Assembly (NCBI GenBank): GCA_949128115.1
Contig: OX421965.1
Span: 57,964,012-58,028,011 of the forward strand
Direction of reading: 5' to 3'
DNA: 64,000 nucleotides
Source of the DNA: Anaspis maculata
Lineage: Eukaryota; Arthropoda; Insecta; Coleoptera; Scraptiidae
Within the stretch, counting starts at the first letter, position 1, and each line of letters starts with the position of its first letter. This document shows, piece after piece, positions 38,045 through 51,250 of this stretch. The position numbers and the translations under genes were made by a program. The notes under the pieces were generated by a model that ran no database searches, was not told the origin of the DNA, and saw nothing but the letters and a program-made list of their open reading frames with translations.

Positions 38045-39138
38045 ATGAGCTGGGTGACAGGAATGCCAACCTGTCGGAGTTACACTTGTCCAGTGGTTGT
38101 CAAACCTTCGTATTGCGATACATTTTTCTGGGTGATTGAACCATTCTGACGACGCAGTATGTGAAGAAAAATGCATTTCTACTATTTGAAATCATCACCT
38201 TCGTATAAGGTTACGAACATTCTATGCATGAGAATGAGAACAAAATGAACCTTTGAAAATAATTCGATGTGGTCCGTGCTGTCATTCGTGATTAAAGGCA
38301 TAAAGATTAGTCCGAGAGACTCACTCCCCGATACCCTTCAACCCTTTCCGCACCGCACTCAGAGGCATCACACAAGTGAAACTTAACGTCACACTTGTAA
38401 CTCACGGCAAAAATTGACATGTTAAAGTTAAATTCATAAAATGACAAATGAAAGGTCTGTTCACATTTTTCGAACAACACACTGCTTCATTGTAAAAATG
38501 ATTAATTAGTCATCGGAATAGAAATTTATGAATGACTGCACGCCGCCATGCTAGTACATTGCATTGCAGTCTATATAAAGCTTTATTTGTTATATACGGT
38601 CTAATTATTGAACATTTCAACTTGTTGACTGTTTTCGCAGTGGCCATGGCATTTTGTCGTTCAATTTGTATTTTGTATTAAATACCGGTTGGCTTACCTA
38701 CCTCCATACGTTCACGTTCGGTAATAACTGTAATTCTGATGTAGACAGAGGTTTTGTTAAACCGACAGGGTAAAACGCATTGATTTTCATTTTAATTATT
38801 TTAAAAGTGTAGATACCGCAAGTCACGCGTCACATTTAAGTTACGTCAACCAGAGTGAGTCTTATGTCCTTCGTCAAAACCTCGGAATCCGAATCACATA
38901 CCCTTCGGAATAATTTGCAAATTTTCTGTTTTCGATTACCAAATGGGAGCTATTATACACTGCAGGTTGTCAAGGTGTCTAGTAGATGACAGCAATAAGG
39001 GCCAACGCGGTTTTCCGTCATTATTTGAACGATTCTGTCATGAAAGATGGAGGGAAATCCTGTTCTGATTTTAATGATTTGATGTATGCTGGTTCTCATA
39101 AGATCAGGTTCAATGTCAACTCAACTTTCAGTTTCACA
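38045..39138. other. noncoding; non-repetitive patch at 38,480-38,660
   Basis: No gene. The patch has TAATTAG-type homeodomain cores and looks single-copy within the window. Confidence 0.35.
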
Positions 39139-40160
39139 TAACGTAAACGTACCAATGCCTGACACTGTGCCTTAACCTGACACCTTTTACTATTTCACGG
39201 AAAATAGGCAGAATTATTGGCTTTAGACCTATTCTGTTCAAATGTTAGGGTTCGCAAAACATTTTACTTAAGATTTTTCATACAGTAGAGTTAGCAATAC
39301 TAATTCTGAAATGTCTGCGGCCGTTTGAAGTGTAGCGCAACAGTTTATACCAGAAACACTAATATTTCTGCTAAGATTTTGTAAAATTGAAATTGTCTGT
39401 AACAACGTGAGTTTGGTTAATTTTCTTGAAACATTCATATAGCATTGCTGCATATTGATGAAGAAAGATGCTGTTACATCAATTCCAGGTGATTTCAGAG
39501 TTTTATGGTTATAATAGGGGGTGTCAGCTATTGGCACTGGAAAATATAGACAGGTCCAATGCCTGACAATAAGTGTGTCAGCTCCTGGATAATGAAAAAT
39601 GAACGCGGTAATATACCCTATAACAAAGCTTCAATGAGCTTATGCTGGTGTAAAAGTTTCATATTGATATCTTCAGTGGTTCCAATACGTAAGACCCTAG
39701 GTCAGCCACTAGCTTTATTAGTGTCAGCTACTAGCAATGATAGATATTTGCAGATTCCATACTTCCAGCCTCGCTTCCAGCTATATAACTAACTGGTATT
39801 CAACTTGTTATCAGTTTAATAGAAGTTTCTATTTTGAAATTCATCTAGTGCTGTTCCTCTGAATATAACATCTGAGCTGTTTACATGTGGGTCAGGCATT
39901 GGTTCTCTTGAAGTCAGGCTTAGGGCCAAGTCTAGAGCAGCTATGTCAGGTACTGGACAAAAAAAATCAAATTTTCAAAATTTTCTAAACAAAAACATGG
40001 GGCACGTTTCACCAAAATCATCAATGCAATATCATGGATGTTACCTGTTCTGATTATTCCACATACGAAATTTACTCTAAGTATTTCTGAACCATTTCTA
40101 GACAAGAAAATATACAAAGATAGCCCTTAAGGTGTCAGGCATTGGTACGTTTACGTTACG
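39139..40160. mobile_element. ~1-kb inverted-repeat element with internal GTCAG-type repeats
   Basis: The ends AACGTAAACGTACCAATGCC plus TGACAC are mirrored by GTGTCAGGCATTGGTACGTT and TACGTTA. Internal variants such as GTGTCAGCTATTGGCACTGG, CAATGCCTGACA, GTCAGCTACTAGC and GTCAGGCATTGG recur, so the terminal motif is reiterated inside. No transposase frame. Confidence 0.7.
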
Positions 40161-40399
40161 TCGTAGTCCGGTGGATCAAAACCAAATTTACACTTACTAT
40201 GCATTTCATGACAGGGGAAAAAATTCGTAGACATGTTCAGGTTCAGAAGTTCAGCAGCACTTGCTTCATCATTTGAAAAGTGAGTCACCAAAATTTTGCA
40301 ATGTTGGTAACCAGGGGGGGTCGAGTCCAAGTCCCGTATTCTTCTGAAGTTGATGCCGTATCCGATCTGTATCATCCATTGGCTACGCCACTGATACCT

Positions 40400-40752
40400 G
40401 GGCCGCTATTCTTGAATCGTGTGAGAATTGAGAACCTCACACGGGTGAGATGCAACCCACTCCTGTAACAAAATCACATGCCAGTCCGAAACATGTATTC
40501 TTGAAGTGTGTGAGAAATGGTCGATTCGGTTTCTTTCGCAGTTGTCCGATTCCCGTAACGTGTTCCGAACCCTCACCCGACGCCGCCACCCGCCATGACA
40601 CTTCACGCCGTATAATGGTGCAACCTATGTGAGTTTTAAGGTAGGCGAGAACCATCCTCACATGGTTTTAGGCAACTCTTGCTACATCGATGTATCGCGG
40701 ATTGCATAAAACTCTCAGGGACTTTTCTCACACGATTCAAGAATAGCGGCCC
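40400..40752. mobile_element. 353-bp MITE with GGGCCGCTATTC ends
   Basis: TIRs of 28 bp: GGGCCGCTATTCTTGAATCG plus TGTGAGAA at the left, and the complement (TTCTCACACGATTCAAGAAT, then AGCGGCCC) at the right. Inner GTGTGAGAA- and GTGAGG-like motifs repeat. Non-coding. Confidence 0.8.
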
Positions 40753-43599
40753 TGAGGACTTTGAGATCACTATACCAACATAAATCTGAGGAAAAACCCG
40801 GTTGGCCCCTGCTGCCATCTATCGTTTTCTTCATCGGCGAAACACCCCATTGGAAATAACGTCACTTTATGGCAACTGAAAACATGACACATTAGCAGTT
40901 AGCACAATTCTAGTAACTGGGTTAGTAACTAATTCAATCGTCAACCAAACTTGCAAAAAAGTAATGATTTTTAAATCCGTCTAGCGTCTGTCTATTGGAT
41001 TCTGGATGAATGTTATATAAGGTATGATTTAGTTCAACTTAAATTCAATTTTAACTCGTTGGTTTTACTTTCGTGGCCATTCTCTATCGAAGCAAGAATT
41101 TTCAAAATCATATGCTTATCCAAAAATTCAGATTGCTACATTATTTTTACTTTCTTAATTCAACTGATGACCGAGTAATCATGAAATGATGGTGAAGATG
41201 AGACGTTCCTGGCCAGTGAGTTGATGTCAAAAATATCAGAATTATCATCTGGCGAGATTTTTGGAAAGAATGCAGAGATCTCGACAGAGATCTTTATGGT
41301 CAAAAAGTTTAATATTCAAAGTTGAAAAGGAATTTGAGCACGGCTGTGAATAACATCGCCATTTCCACTGCTACTTACTTATTCAACAGAAAACTACCTG
41401 AATGAACTTCTTGTTGAACTTGAATGGTGTATAATCGGACAGAGCCCTTGCCATGTGTTAGCGTTGCCCTATGCTAGGAAATACCGGCTTTTGTTCATCT
41501 ACTGTCTACGTGACAGACTTGCCAAAAGGATAATCGTAATTAGATGAATATTTTCCCGCAAGGTGGCGACTTTCCTGCATCCTACTCAGAGTGTACTGTC
41601 GTCACGGTGACAGTTTACCGTGACAGAGCATCAGATCTTTCTCTCAAATGGATGCCGAGCCCATAAAAATGATAGCGTTACCTATCTTATTCGATGGTCT
41701 AAGCAATCAGTGGCGCCAATGTCTCCTCTTCAGTAAACTTTGACATTATAGGTGACAGTCTGCCGCCTGATGCAACTTTTGGACCACCTCTACTGTACAT
41801 CATAGTAGATGGTACTCACTAGGGAAAACAACAGAAATTTGTGTTTAAAAGCCATCGCATCAGGCGGAAGAGGGCCGCGACAGCGGGATGGAATTAAGGC
41901 GAGGTGGCTGGCTGCGTGTGCCGCTCAGGTATATACCCGCTATGCCTTTTTATATTATCATATACTTTTACCGGAAGCGTAGGTCCTTAAAAGTGTTCCG
42001 CTTAGCATATTTTCGCTTATCCTCTAGACAGGGCCAGGACCACCATTTTCTGTAATCTCTATCTATTTTTATAATCCCCGCGTTCCGGCGCGTTCTCGCC
42101 CCCTGCGCGCCGCCCTTCGGCCGTTACCTTGGTAACGCGCCAACCCCAAAATACCGGCACACTCCAATTTTCCTCTTTCTTATTTACTCTGACTCTGATT
42201 TCATTTTCTGTGTGTGCGCGACTGGCGAGCTGCTTTTTCGGAATATCCTTCAATTATCAACGTTTTTAATGTTGATTTGATTTCGGTTCCTCATTTTTTT
42301 CCGAGATCGAACTGGGGATTAAACTTTTTCTTGGCAATCGCCGGATTTTTGCGTCATTTGTCGTAGGTACCTATGCTTTATTTTAGAATCACGTAGGTGG
42401 GATCGCCTGCAGGCTTGTTTCGAATAAGTATCACACATTTTAACGTGGGTACATAAAGCAGAGGGTTGACACTGTTGACAGTTATTCACCGCTAGCACAT
42501 AAAACAAAGATCAAGCCACCCACAACGGAGTTCGCATTTTTAAAAACCAAATTGACCATATTAATTATTCAAAGCGCAGTCGCAGATCGGGGAGAGAGAC
42601 AACCACATGTGCTGGGTTGAAACTCCCATAAGAATATGCATGTTGAATGACTTTGTAAAATGATCAATTCAAGGTGCAAATTGACAATTTCAACGAATGT
42701 ATAACATAACAAGTGTGTAAAAAGAAATACCTGATCTACTTTTCACCAAAAAAAAATGAAAAATCTTGCTGTGAAGTTGATGCGAAGCATTTTAAAATGG
42801 GTTTTTTTTTAATCGACAACAATTTCAAATTACCCACCATATTTTATTGCACAACTTCCGCTAACGAGAATTTTGACCGCGCTTGAAAGACAACCGACCG
42901 TCAGCAGTCACGTAAAAGTATGGTGAAAAGGTTAAAACGTCCCGAGAATAAAGAAAACACCTTGAAATCGTAAATGCGACAACAAAGTTCCGTTTTCTAT
43001 GCATGCTGTGGCGCGCGAGATCTTCCACTGCAGTGCGCATAGTCACAGGCACATACCTAACTTACAAATGACTAGTGGAAGGGGAAAGTGCGAATAATTA
43101 ATATGGTCTATAGGGAAAATGAAGGAAACCGCTAAAAATCCCGTAGGTCCTCCCATGTACATGGGATGTCCTCATTGGTTATGTCCGGCGCTACAACAGC
43201 TATTTATCAAGTAAAAAAATTCAAATTCGGCGGGAAAAAAACTAGAGATGATGCGCAATGCTACAATATGCTCGCATATGTGTTGTGACGAATTTTTAAT
43301 TGCTTCGCGACGTCATCAGTGATCTGACCAGAAGTTTAAAAGTAATTATTTAAACATTCGTTCGATACACGTTCATCACGATAATGATAAATTCAGTTCC
43401 ATTTATTTTGTAGTTGAACGGGATCGCTCCAGTCGGGCTCACTCAAAGTTGAGCGAAATCAATCAAGCTACATGGCAACATTTTATACAAACGTGGCTAT
43501 TTATGACTCACTAAATTAGGGTAGTACTAGGACACTTGTGTCTGTAGCCGTGAAGCACGACAGTTTATATTAATTGACGAACTAACTTATGACTATGGT
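40753..43599. other. noncoding, nothing recognised
   Basis: Unassigned intron sequence. 42,040-42,260 is a GC-richer, apparently unique patch. No gene or clear element ends. Confidence 0.4.
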
Positions 43600-44550
43600 T
43601 TCATCAAGTCAAGTAGCTTGACATTTTTGCCAACTACTTGACTTGACTTGATTTCTGAAAAGCTTGATTTTCCACTACTTGGGTTGACTTGACTTTTTTT
43701 TATTTACTACTTGACTCGACTTGACATCAAGCTACTTGAAATTACTTGAATACCTACTACCTAATTATATAGGGTGATTCGAAATTGTCGACTACCTTAA
43801 AGGTGTGTTGAAAAGAAGTGTAGGAGAATGCTGGAAAATGGTAAAAAGTCTGTTTTTCATTTTGAAGTTATGGAACGACAAAAACTGATGGTCTTTCAAG
43901 CTCTTAGATTTTAGTCAATTCAAAAAAATGTCAAGAGATTGATAGTTCCACACCTGTAATAGTAATATATGGAAAGCTATAAACTTTATCTATCTCATCC
44001 ATTGATAAACTGCTTATGACAAAATATTGACTACAAAATATAAACCACAAAATTTGTACCTATTGAAATCTTGTTTTCATTATCATTACAGGGTTAGTCA
44101 TAAATTATAAAAGTTCAGTTTCCCGTGAAAAACAGAAGCATAAGATATCTATGAAAATGATGCACGCATTTTAGAAGCAATATAATTTCCAGGATTCACA
44201 TCTCACCCTCTAAAGATTTTTTGTGTTTCTCAGAGTTTCATAAATTTTTATTTTTTCAAGTGATAGGTACAATTTTGATGTGAACTACTACAATCTGTAT
44301 TTTATGTTTTTGAAAGTGTATTGGAATTTTTTGTTAAAAATTGCATATTTGGTTTTTGTATTTATCCTGGTTTTTTATTGTTTCATTCAAAATAAAAGCT
44401 ATGCAAATTACAGAAAACAAAATCAAGTTTCAAGTCAGGTAACACAAAATACTTGATTTTCCAAGTACCTACTTGACATAGGAACTACTTGACTTGACTT
44501 GATACTTGACCCAAGTCAAGTCAAGTAGCTTGAAAAGCAAGTCAAGCCGT
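43600..44550. repeat. CAAGT/ACTTG-rich flanks around an inserted segment
   Basis: At 43,606-43,750 and 44,432-44,550 the sequence is dense in TACTTGACTTGACTTGA and its complement. Between them lies a segment starting TATAGGGTGATTCG (43,770) and containing TTACAGGGTTAGTCATAA (44,090), reminiscent of the CAGGGTG elements. One reading is an ACTTGA-repeat element interrupted by another insertion. Confidence 0.5.
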
Positions 44551-44783
44551 GGAATCCTACCTATGAAACTGATTTCAAAAATCCATATAAATCAGTTACG
44601 GTGCAATATACAATTTTCCAACTACTCGTTATCAATTTTTGCGTTTGTGACCAAGACCTTCAAAAAACCAAAGATGACGGTCATATTTTAGAACAAAATT
44701 GCGACTTGAAGTCAAAACTGATACGAAAAGAAACTAAAAAGATGGACAGTACCATCTTGAAGTGCATAAATGAATAATTAGGC

Positions 44784-45348
44784 AATAGCTATTTACGATA
44801 CAAGTGTTAAAAGTGACAGGTATTATTTTGTGAGCGGGGACGCTTGCGAAACAAGCATTAGTGACTTAGCGAGTAGAGCAACCCCGCGAACAAAAATTAG
44901 ACACTTTTAACGCGTGTATCGTACAAGATTTTATCTACAATGGTCTTTGAAATATTTGGTAAATGTCAGAATTTATTGAAAATATGACAGAAGCGCGCAA
45001 AATCATCATTTTTTCACGTCGCCCATGACGACGTGTTAAAAGTGACGGGTATTATTTAACGCTTGTAGATAATAGCTATTTACGATACGAGTGTTGAAAG
45101 TGACAGGTATTATTTTGTGAGCGGGGACGCTTGCGAAACGAGCATTAGCGAGTAGAGCAACCCCGCGAACAAAATAAGACACTTTTAACGCGTGTATCGT
45201 ACAGGATTTTATCTACAATGGTCTTTGAAATGTTTGGTAAATGTCAGAATTTATTGAAAATATGACAGGAATGCGCAGAATTATCATTTTTTCACGTCGC
45301 CCATGACGACGTGCTAAAAGTGACGGGTATTATTTAACGCTTGTAGAT
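44784..45348. repeat. two tandem ~285-bp units, each internally inverted
   Basis: Unit 1 (44784-45070) and unit 2 (45071-45348) begin AATAGCTATTTACGATAC and end TATTTAACGCTTGTAGAT, nearly identical throughout. Within each unit TACGATAC..GTTAAAAGTG pairs with CACTTTTAACGCGTGTATCG, and TTTTGTGAGCGGGGACGC pairs with GCAACCCCGCGAACAAAA. They abut the LINE at 45,349. Likely a MITE or fold-back tandem. Confidence 0.8.
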
Positions 45349-46645
45349 CCACAATTACAAATCTGGCGTGTTTCTCACAGTTCGTATCCGAGACTTTGGA
45401 CTCCCGAGGCCAGGTTGACGTGGTGTATACGGACATTTCTAAAGCATTCGATCAATTAGATCTCAACTTATTGATGCACAAGCTAGACAGACTTGGGTTT
45501 TCACCATCTCTGTTGCTCTTGTTTCGTTCTTACCTCTTTGACCGAGTTCAGCGTGTCACGTGTCACTTTACTAGTTCCAGTTCATATATATCAACTTCTG
45601 GGGTTGCCCAGGGGGCTAAGTGGGGTCCATTGTTGTTTTTAAATTACATCAACGATATAGACAGTCGATCGACTGCAACAAGTTACTGTTTGCTGACGAT
45701 CTAAAGATATATTCTAGAGTCGATACGGTTCTTGATTGTGTCAGGCTTCAGCGATGCGTTGATTCCGTATCGGAATGGTGTCGCCAGAACGGTTTGTCTT
45801 TGAATGTTGACAAGTGCATGATTGCAACTTATACCAGGAAAGTTGACCCGATTTCTTTCAATTATGCGGTTGGTCCGGTGCTTCTTAGGCGTAGCGGGGT
45901 CACAAGAGATTTGGGTGTCGTTTTTGACAGCAGTTTTTCTTTTTCGAGTCACATTGACGACATTGTGTCCTCGTCGCTGAGGACACTTGGCTTTTTGTAT
46001 CGCAACTGCAGGGAGCTTGGAAGTGCTTCGTGTCTGAGGGCTTTGTATTGCAGCTTTGTACGATCTAAGCTTGAGTACGCCTCTTTAATTTGGTACCCCA
46101 TCTACGTCACTCATATTGCCAGACTTGAGTCAGTCCAAAGAAGATTTTTAAAGTTTTTATCATTCATGCTAGATGGCACCTATCCTCCTCAAGGATTTGA
46201 TCACAGCGCTCTGCTATCTAGACATGATTTTTATTCCCTTGAGGCAAGACATGCCATTTCTAATGCCAAATTTTGTTATAATTTAATTCAAAATGTAATT
46301 GACTGTCCGGAGCTTCTTGGGCGGATCAACTTTTTTGTTCCACGTTTGAACGCCAGATCAACAAGGTTGTTTTATTGTGATCCGCCCAAGAGCAACGCGC
46401 TTATCCGAAGCCCTATTTATAGCATGTGTAATGGTCTAAATTTGTTCTGCTTCGATTGTGATATTTTCTGTGATAATTTTTGTGATATTCGTCAGCACAT
46501 TTTGTTGAAATTTATATCTTAGTATTTTTTTATGTTGTATACTTTCACCTGTGACTGTTCGGTTCTTAGCGCACATTTCCTGTATTTGGGCTTCAGCCCT
46601 GTTGGAAATAAACCTCTAATCTAATCTAATCTAATCTAATCTAAT
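45349..46645 (+). mobile_element. 5'-truncated jockey-like LINE with (TAATC)n tail
   Basis: The element begins inside the RT domain and ends with a 3' UTR, GGAAATAAACC and about five TAATC units (46,617-46,645). The simple-sequence tail marks the insertion's 3' end and fixes its orientation, the same as toy. The 5' side abuts the tandem units. Confidence 0.85.
45396..46522 (+). pseudogene. reverse transcriptase C-terminal part, one frameshift
   Basis: Frame 1 (to about 45,690) reads VDVVYTDISKAFDQLDLNLL (motif A), SGVAQGAKWGPLLFLNYIND (motif B; the usual GVPQGS has changed). It then shifts by one base into a 300-codon frame with LLFADDLKIYSRVD (motif C, catalytic Asp pair intact), WCRQNGLSLNVDKCMI, GVTRDLGVVFDS and the post-RT segment LRALYCSFVRSKLEYASLIW. 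This architecture is typical of jockey-superfamily LINEs. The frameshift lies between the motif B and motif C regions, around 45,660-45,690. The long intact C-terminal frame suggests a fairly young insertion. Confidence 0.88.
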
Positions 46646-46937
46646 AAAGGTAATTTATGGCCCAATTTAGATATTCCATCTGGATTATTATGAATGGCTT
46701 ATTTGGTACCGGACTCTGGACATTACCAATGAACCATCCTGTATGTGTAATACGACTCAAAAAGATCTTGAAACTATTGTTACGGATTTCACGTTTAGGT
46801 TCTTTTATAATTATTGAGACGATCATTTTGAAACACACACTGTTTATCACTGCGTACTACTAATAATAAATGTCAACAATTACTTGCGCTTGGGTAAATC
46901 GCTCAAACCTCTCGCTGTTATCGCTCTGAATCGTGCT

Positions 46938-47226
46938 TATACAGGGTTATTCAAAAGTCCGGAACAAAATTCCTAATTTTTGATCATATCAGGTCGATTT
47001 CTAAAAACGGCAAGCCGTTTTTCCATGATACGTGACATGATCCACCGTCAACCCCTTGACCCCCAGCCACCCTTAGTATTTTCTTATTCGCACCCTATGG
47101 CGCATGACACGTGTCATGGAAAAACGGCTTGCCTTTCCTAAAAATCGACCTGTTCGAGCGTTTTTTTCCGAAAAAATATGGTCCAAAATTATGAATTTTA
47201 TTCTGGACTTTTGAATAACCTGTATA
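46938..47226. mobile_element. 289-bp palindromic MITE, CAGGGTT ends
   Basis: TATACAGGGTTATTCAAAAG plus TCCGGAACAAAATTC is mirrored by GGACTTTTGAATAACCTGTA; inside, AAACGGCAAGCCGTTTTTCC pairs with GGAAAAACGGCTTGCC and CATGATACGTGACATG with CATGACACGTGTCATG. About 100 bp on each side is inverted. Non-coding. Confidence 0.8.
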
Positions 47227-48842
47227 TACCTCCGACTGGTGCTCTGGAAGTTTCCACCGCTCCTCCAGCAAATTCTACAATGACCCAGGATACGGTTTCG
47301 ATCGAGGCGACTCCTGGAAAATACTACACCTTTCGAGTGCATTGAGGAGCGACGGCATGTCCGCCACTTTGGCTGATGTTTGGCTACTCGGCGATTGGAG
47401 TTTTCCATGTTATTAGAATCGCCAAGCCTTCACGTATGTTCTCGAATGTCCAAAGCTTCGCACTCGTACACTGCGATCTGATGCAAACAGTCTAGAAAGC
47501 CCGCGTGTGCTCCAGAATGCACACGAGAATCGCCGTTCGTAACACTATTTTGACTAATATATGACTTTATTTCTTGTTTGTTTGAATTGGTATTGAATTG
47601 ATTGAATATCGGAACATTTTTCATCTGATTCCATGGAAACACATTTGTCAACATTTTGCTGTCGCCATGTGCGTCGGTTCTTTCGGATTTTTTTCTGCAG
47701 ATGGGCATGTGCAATTTAGTTTCGGCGTGATGAAATCGCGAATTAGCCACCGCACAATGGGCCACTAATTGGGTCGTCGGTCGATTTCGGTTTTAAATCG
47801 GGCGCGCTGCTCGCCAATTAGGGTGTAATGAAATTAATGTAAATGTATGTAGACCATGCGGTATTGTAAAGCCACATGTCATCAAGCCGGCCCTGCTTTT
47901 GACAGACCAGATCGAGAAACTGATATCCGGTGGATTTGCGAAAACCGCCGCGCATCACACGGTTCGTCCGGCACGTCATCAGCGTCGTTGTCCGTCATTG
48001 TTCGCACCACCGTCCCTCTCATTTTTGCGAGCGAGCAACGACATTAAAAAAGGACAGCGCGCGAACGGGGAGAGAATGCGTAGGACCGGTCGAGAAAAAG
48101 GGGGCGCGAGGGGCGATTTTTTTTTTGAATAGGATCAGCTAAGCGTGTTGTACAATTCGTGTTCGGTCATATGTGAAATAGCCGGGCCGCGTTTGTACGG
48201 AGGGACACCAGTCGCTGCAGGACAGGCGGGAGACGGGAGAGGTTGTCGTCTCCGGGATGTAATAATGCGAATTTCGAAATGAACTCGAAAGAAATTTATC
48301 GTAAAATGTAATTGAATTTGGCCCGTATTAAATTGTTCAATTTATGAAACCACAGTGATTTCCCTTTCGACAAGCCGCGCTATTTTCCTCGGGCACTCCC
48401 CCGGGACAATGCCTTCTTGATGGTAATAACCGCCCTAACGCGCGGCGGAGCCCCGCTGCTTTAAATTATTATGAAACGTACGACCGCCACCGCCGCCGCC
48501 ACCACCGTCGCTTTGCGGTCTCGTACAAAACTCGTGCCGCGCGCTCGTTTTTTGCGGTGGAATGTCGACTTTTATTGTTTTTCCCTCATCAAGCCGCGAA
48601 ACTCCATTTTGCGCCATTATAAAAATATGCATGTGTACCAAATTAGTGCGAAGCCAGGACTTTTCGAGTGGGTTGGCGCTACCGCACTGCACATGATTTC
48701 AGTTGAATAATTTTTGACATTTGCTACGGTCGCCATGTTAAAATTTCTGCTAGATATTTTTTTTTATTATCAACATTGACATATGCATTCCAACTTCGAT
48801 TGCAACTGCAACCGGTCCCACGTCCAATGACAAATAATAATG
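47227..48842. other. noncoding; CpG-rich unique patch at 47,740-48,480
   Basis: The patch mixes CpG-rich stretches with AATTA-type cores (for example AATTAGGGTGTAATGAAATT) and a short CCG tract near 48,487. No repeat partner is seen in the window, so it is a candidate intronic regulatory region. Open frames in it lack motifs. Confidence 0.35.
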
Positions 48843-48975
48843 CTACCGTGTGATCCAATCTATTCCGAACTGGAGTAGGCTGTGACCTGGTCAAATTCCG
48901 GGATGTTGAGCTGATTTTCGCCAGGGCACAGTCTATTCTATCCCAATTCGGAATCGTTTGGATCACACTGTAGTA
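48843..48975. repeat. 133-bp imperfect hairpin
   Basis: CTACCGTGTGATCCAATCTA at the left pairs with the complement of CGTTTGGATCACACTGTAGT at the right, with a further pair ACTGGAGTAGGCTGTG / CACAGTCTATTCTA. The spacer is ~35 bp. Probably a small MITE. Confidence 0.6.
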
Positions 48976-51250
48976 GTTACTCACCTTATAGGCGTAGCTA
49001 ACTAGGTGAGACCAGATGGCTTAGAGTCACTTTTCGAGTTTTTCGAGCAAAATTGGAAAAATTCACTCCAAATTCAACAAAAAGTTGAAAAAAAAACATT
49101 GTCACATAAATGGTATCCATCTGCAGATTTCACATCAGACAATTATTGCGTTCTTTGCTTGAACTTCATCAACTGACCAGACCTCACTCAGTGACATGTG
49201 AATCGTTACCTAGCAAACAACACCTCCAATGATTCATCCACCATCAGTCTTTCGTTACAGCTCGTCAAAGTTCACTGTGCCCTTGATGCAACGGGGTGTT
49301 AAAACAGGAAACAGCTCATCACAGTCTATCGGTTAAAATGAATATGCGCGCCAAAAACAGTATCCACCGAGTTTCCACACGTGAACTGCATGAATAAGAG
49401 TAAATGACTGAGTTTGAGAACGATATATTATCTCCCAGAGGTCCCAGGAATCGTCACACTTGGGTCAAGTTCCCGCTTGTGTCAACTTGACGCAGTTGAG
49501 AATCAGACTCACTTGGCTCAGATTGGTGGAGAAAAATACACCAGCTGAAATATCCGGTATGTTACCGAGATTTCATTGCCGGAAAATCACTTTGGTTCGG
49601 CACACGTAGCTGTGGTTTACTGTCATTCCAAACTTAAAACCATCAGAAATCGAGATAACCTACAAAGTATAACTGATGGAATTTGTCGAATATCAAATCT
49701 TAAACGCACTTTTTTTTCTCAAGTTACACTGATCAGAGAAACTTGTGTTACAAGTGAATCTCAATCTAGAATCTACAACTATAACTACAAGACATAATTT
49801 GACATGGCAAGATTAGCAAGTATCTGGCAACGCTTCCCGGTTCCCTGATACAAAAAAATGGTGCATTATATGTGATTTTGCTTTCGCGTGATTTTTAATC
49901 ATTACTAGTAAATATTCATGAACTGTAGACTGCTTATCAGGCAACTTGACAACAACGATTGATGTTTATGATTTGATGACCTGCCCAGTGCGCAAGGGCA
50001 AAACAGGTTTACTATTACGTCACTAGTCTTCAAATTCCAACTGCACCAGTTCCCATCCAAATTTTCAACTTTTTTTTTTTCAAGTAATACTTTTAACTTT
50101 TGAGACAACATATTTCCATGTGATCTGTTTGCACTTTAGTCTGGACAAATAAACAGAAAATGGTATAAGACCCTAATATTCTAGCAAGCTTTATTTTATC
50201 ACAATTCTGAATGTTTTAGTCAATGGAAAATGGTGAAATATTTCCACCCTCACTTCCTACCGCACCCTTTTCAACAAACGGGAAACCAAACCACGCATCA
50301 GAAATATGACTCAAAACTAATCCATTTCTGCTTTTCTCAACAAATCTTTTCGTAATAATCTTCAAATTTTTTAGCCGCCGACTTCAGTTCCAGAGGCTTT
50401 ATCTGCGAAGAGCTGTCGCTCAATTGTCGCTGGAAAATATTCATGTACAAGAGCTTTCCTCCGCCTGTGCACACGCACGCACGTCCTGAATTTCTAATCC
50501 CACACGGAAGCATTAGGACTACGCACGACGTATTTGATGTACCTACTACCTACCAGACACTGTTTAAGGGTTTAGTGTTACGCCAGGTTCACAATTAGCC
50601 CGGTCCCAGGGGGAAAGCGGGCGTGGGTATGATATGGTGTGCGGTATGGGCACTTGAAGGTTATCAATGCGAGCATGTCGTATGGAGTGCATGGTACAAT
50701 GCACGCGGCGGGGAAGGCCGGAATCGAAGGGCAGTTTCATCATTGACATAAATAGCTGTGGGGGCGAGACTGGCATGATAGGTCAAACAATTCAAGTGCA
50801 ATCGAATGTGAACAGGAAATGCTACTGTAAGGAGGAAAATGTCTGTAAATAGGGCCGTTCCGACGCTGCCGAAAGCACCAGACGTTCGCGATCGAATGCC
50901 CTTACATGAGCCCTCCGAAACTCGTCCTGAAACTAACTTGTTTTATGACACCGCGCGTCGAAAGTTTTCTCCGTGCGGCGCTATGATATGGCTGTCCTCG
51001 GAAAGTTCTCGCTTGATGCCGCCGACGGTTTGTGACAGCACCACCTGCGGGCCGACTTTTCTCTTTTTTTTCTGTAGTAGGCACGGAATGTAGGCCCCTA
51101 CACCAATATTTTAGGATTCACTAGGTACTCGCATTATTTTACCAAGGACTATTTCTTATAACCTCAGACTTGACCGTTGAATACAATACAAAATTGATAT
51201 TGGTCGAGGTCTGGTCAGTTGAACTTGAGCAAAGTGACACGGAATGTCAT
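48976..51250. other. noncoding, with two copies of the GAGGTCTGGTCAGTTG motif
   Basis: No gene. The motif is at 49,156-49,210 (minus) and 51,201-51,240 (plus). 50,580-51,080 is GC-richer without recognisable coding content. Confidence 0.4.
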
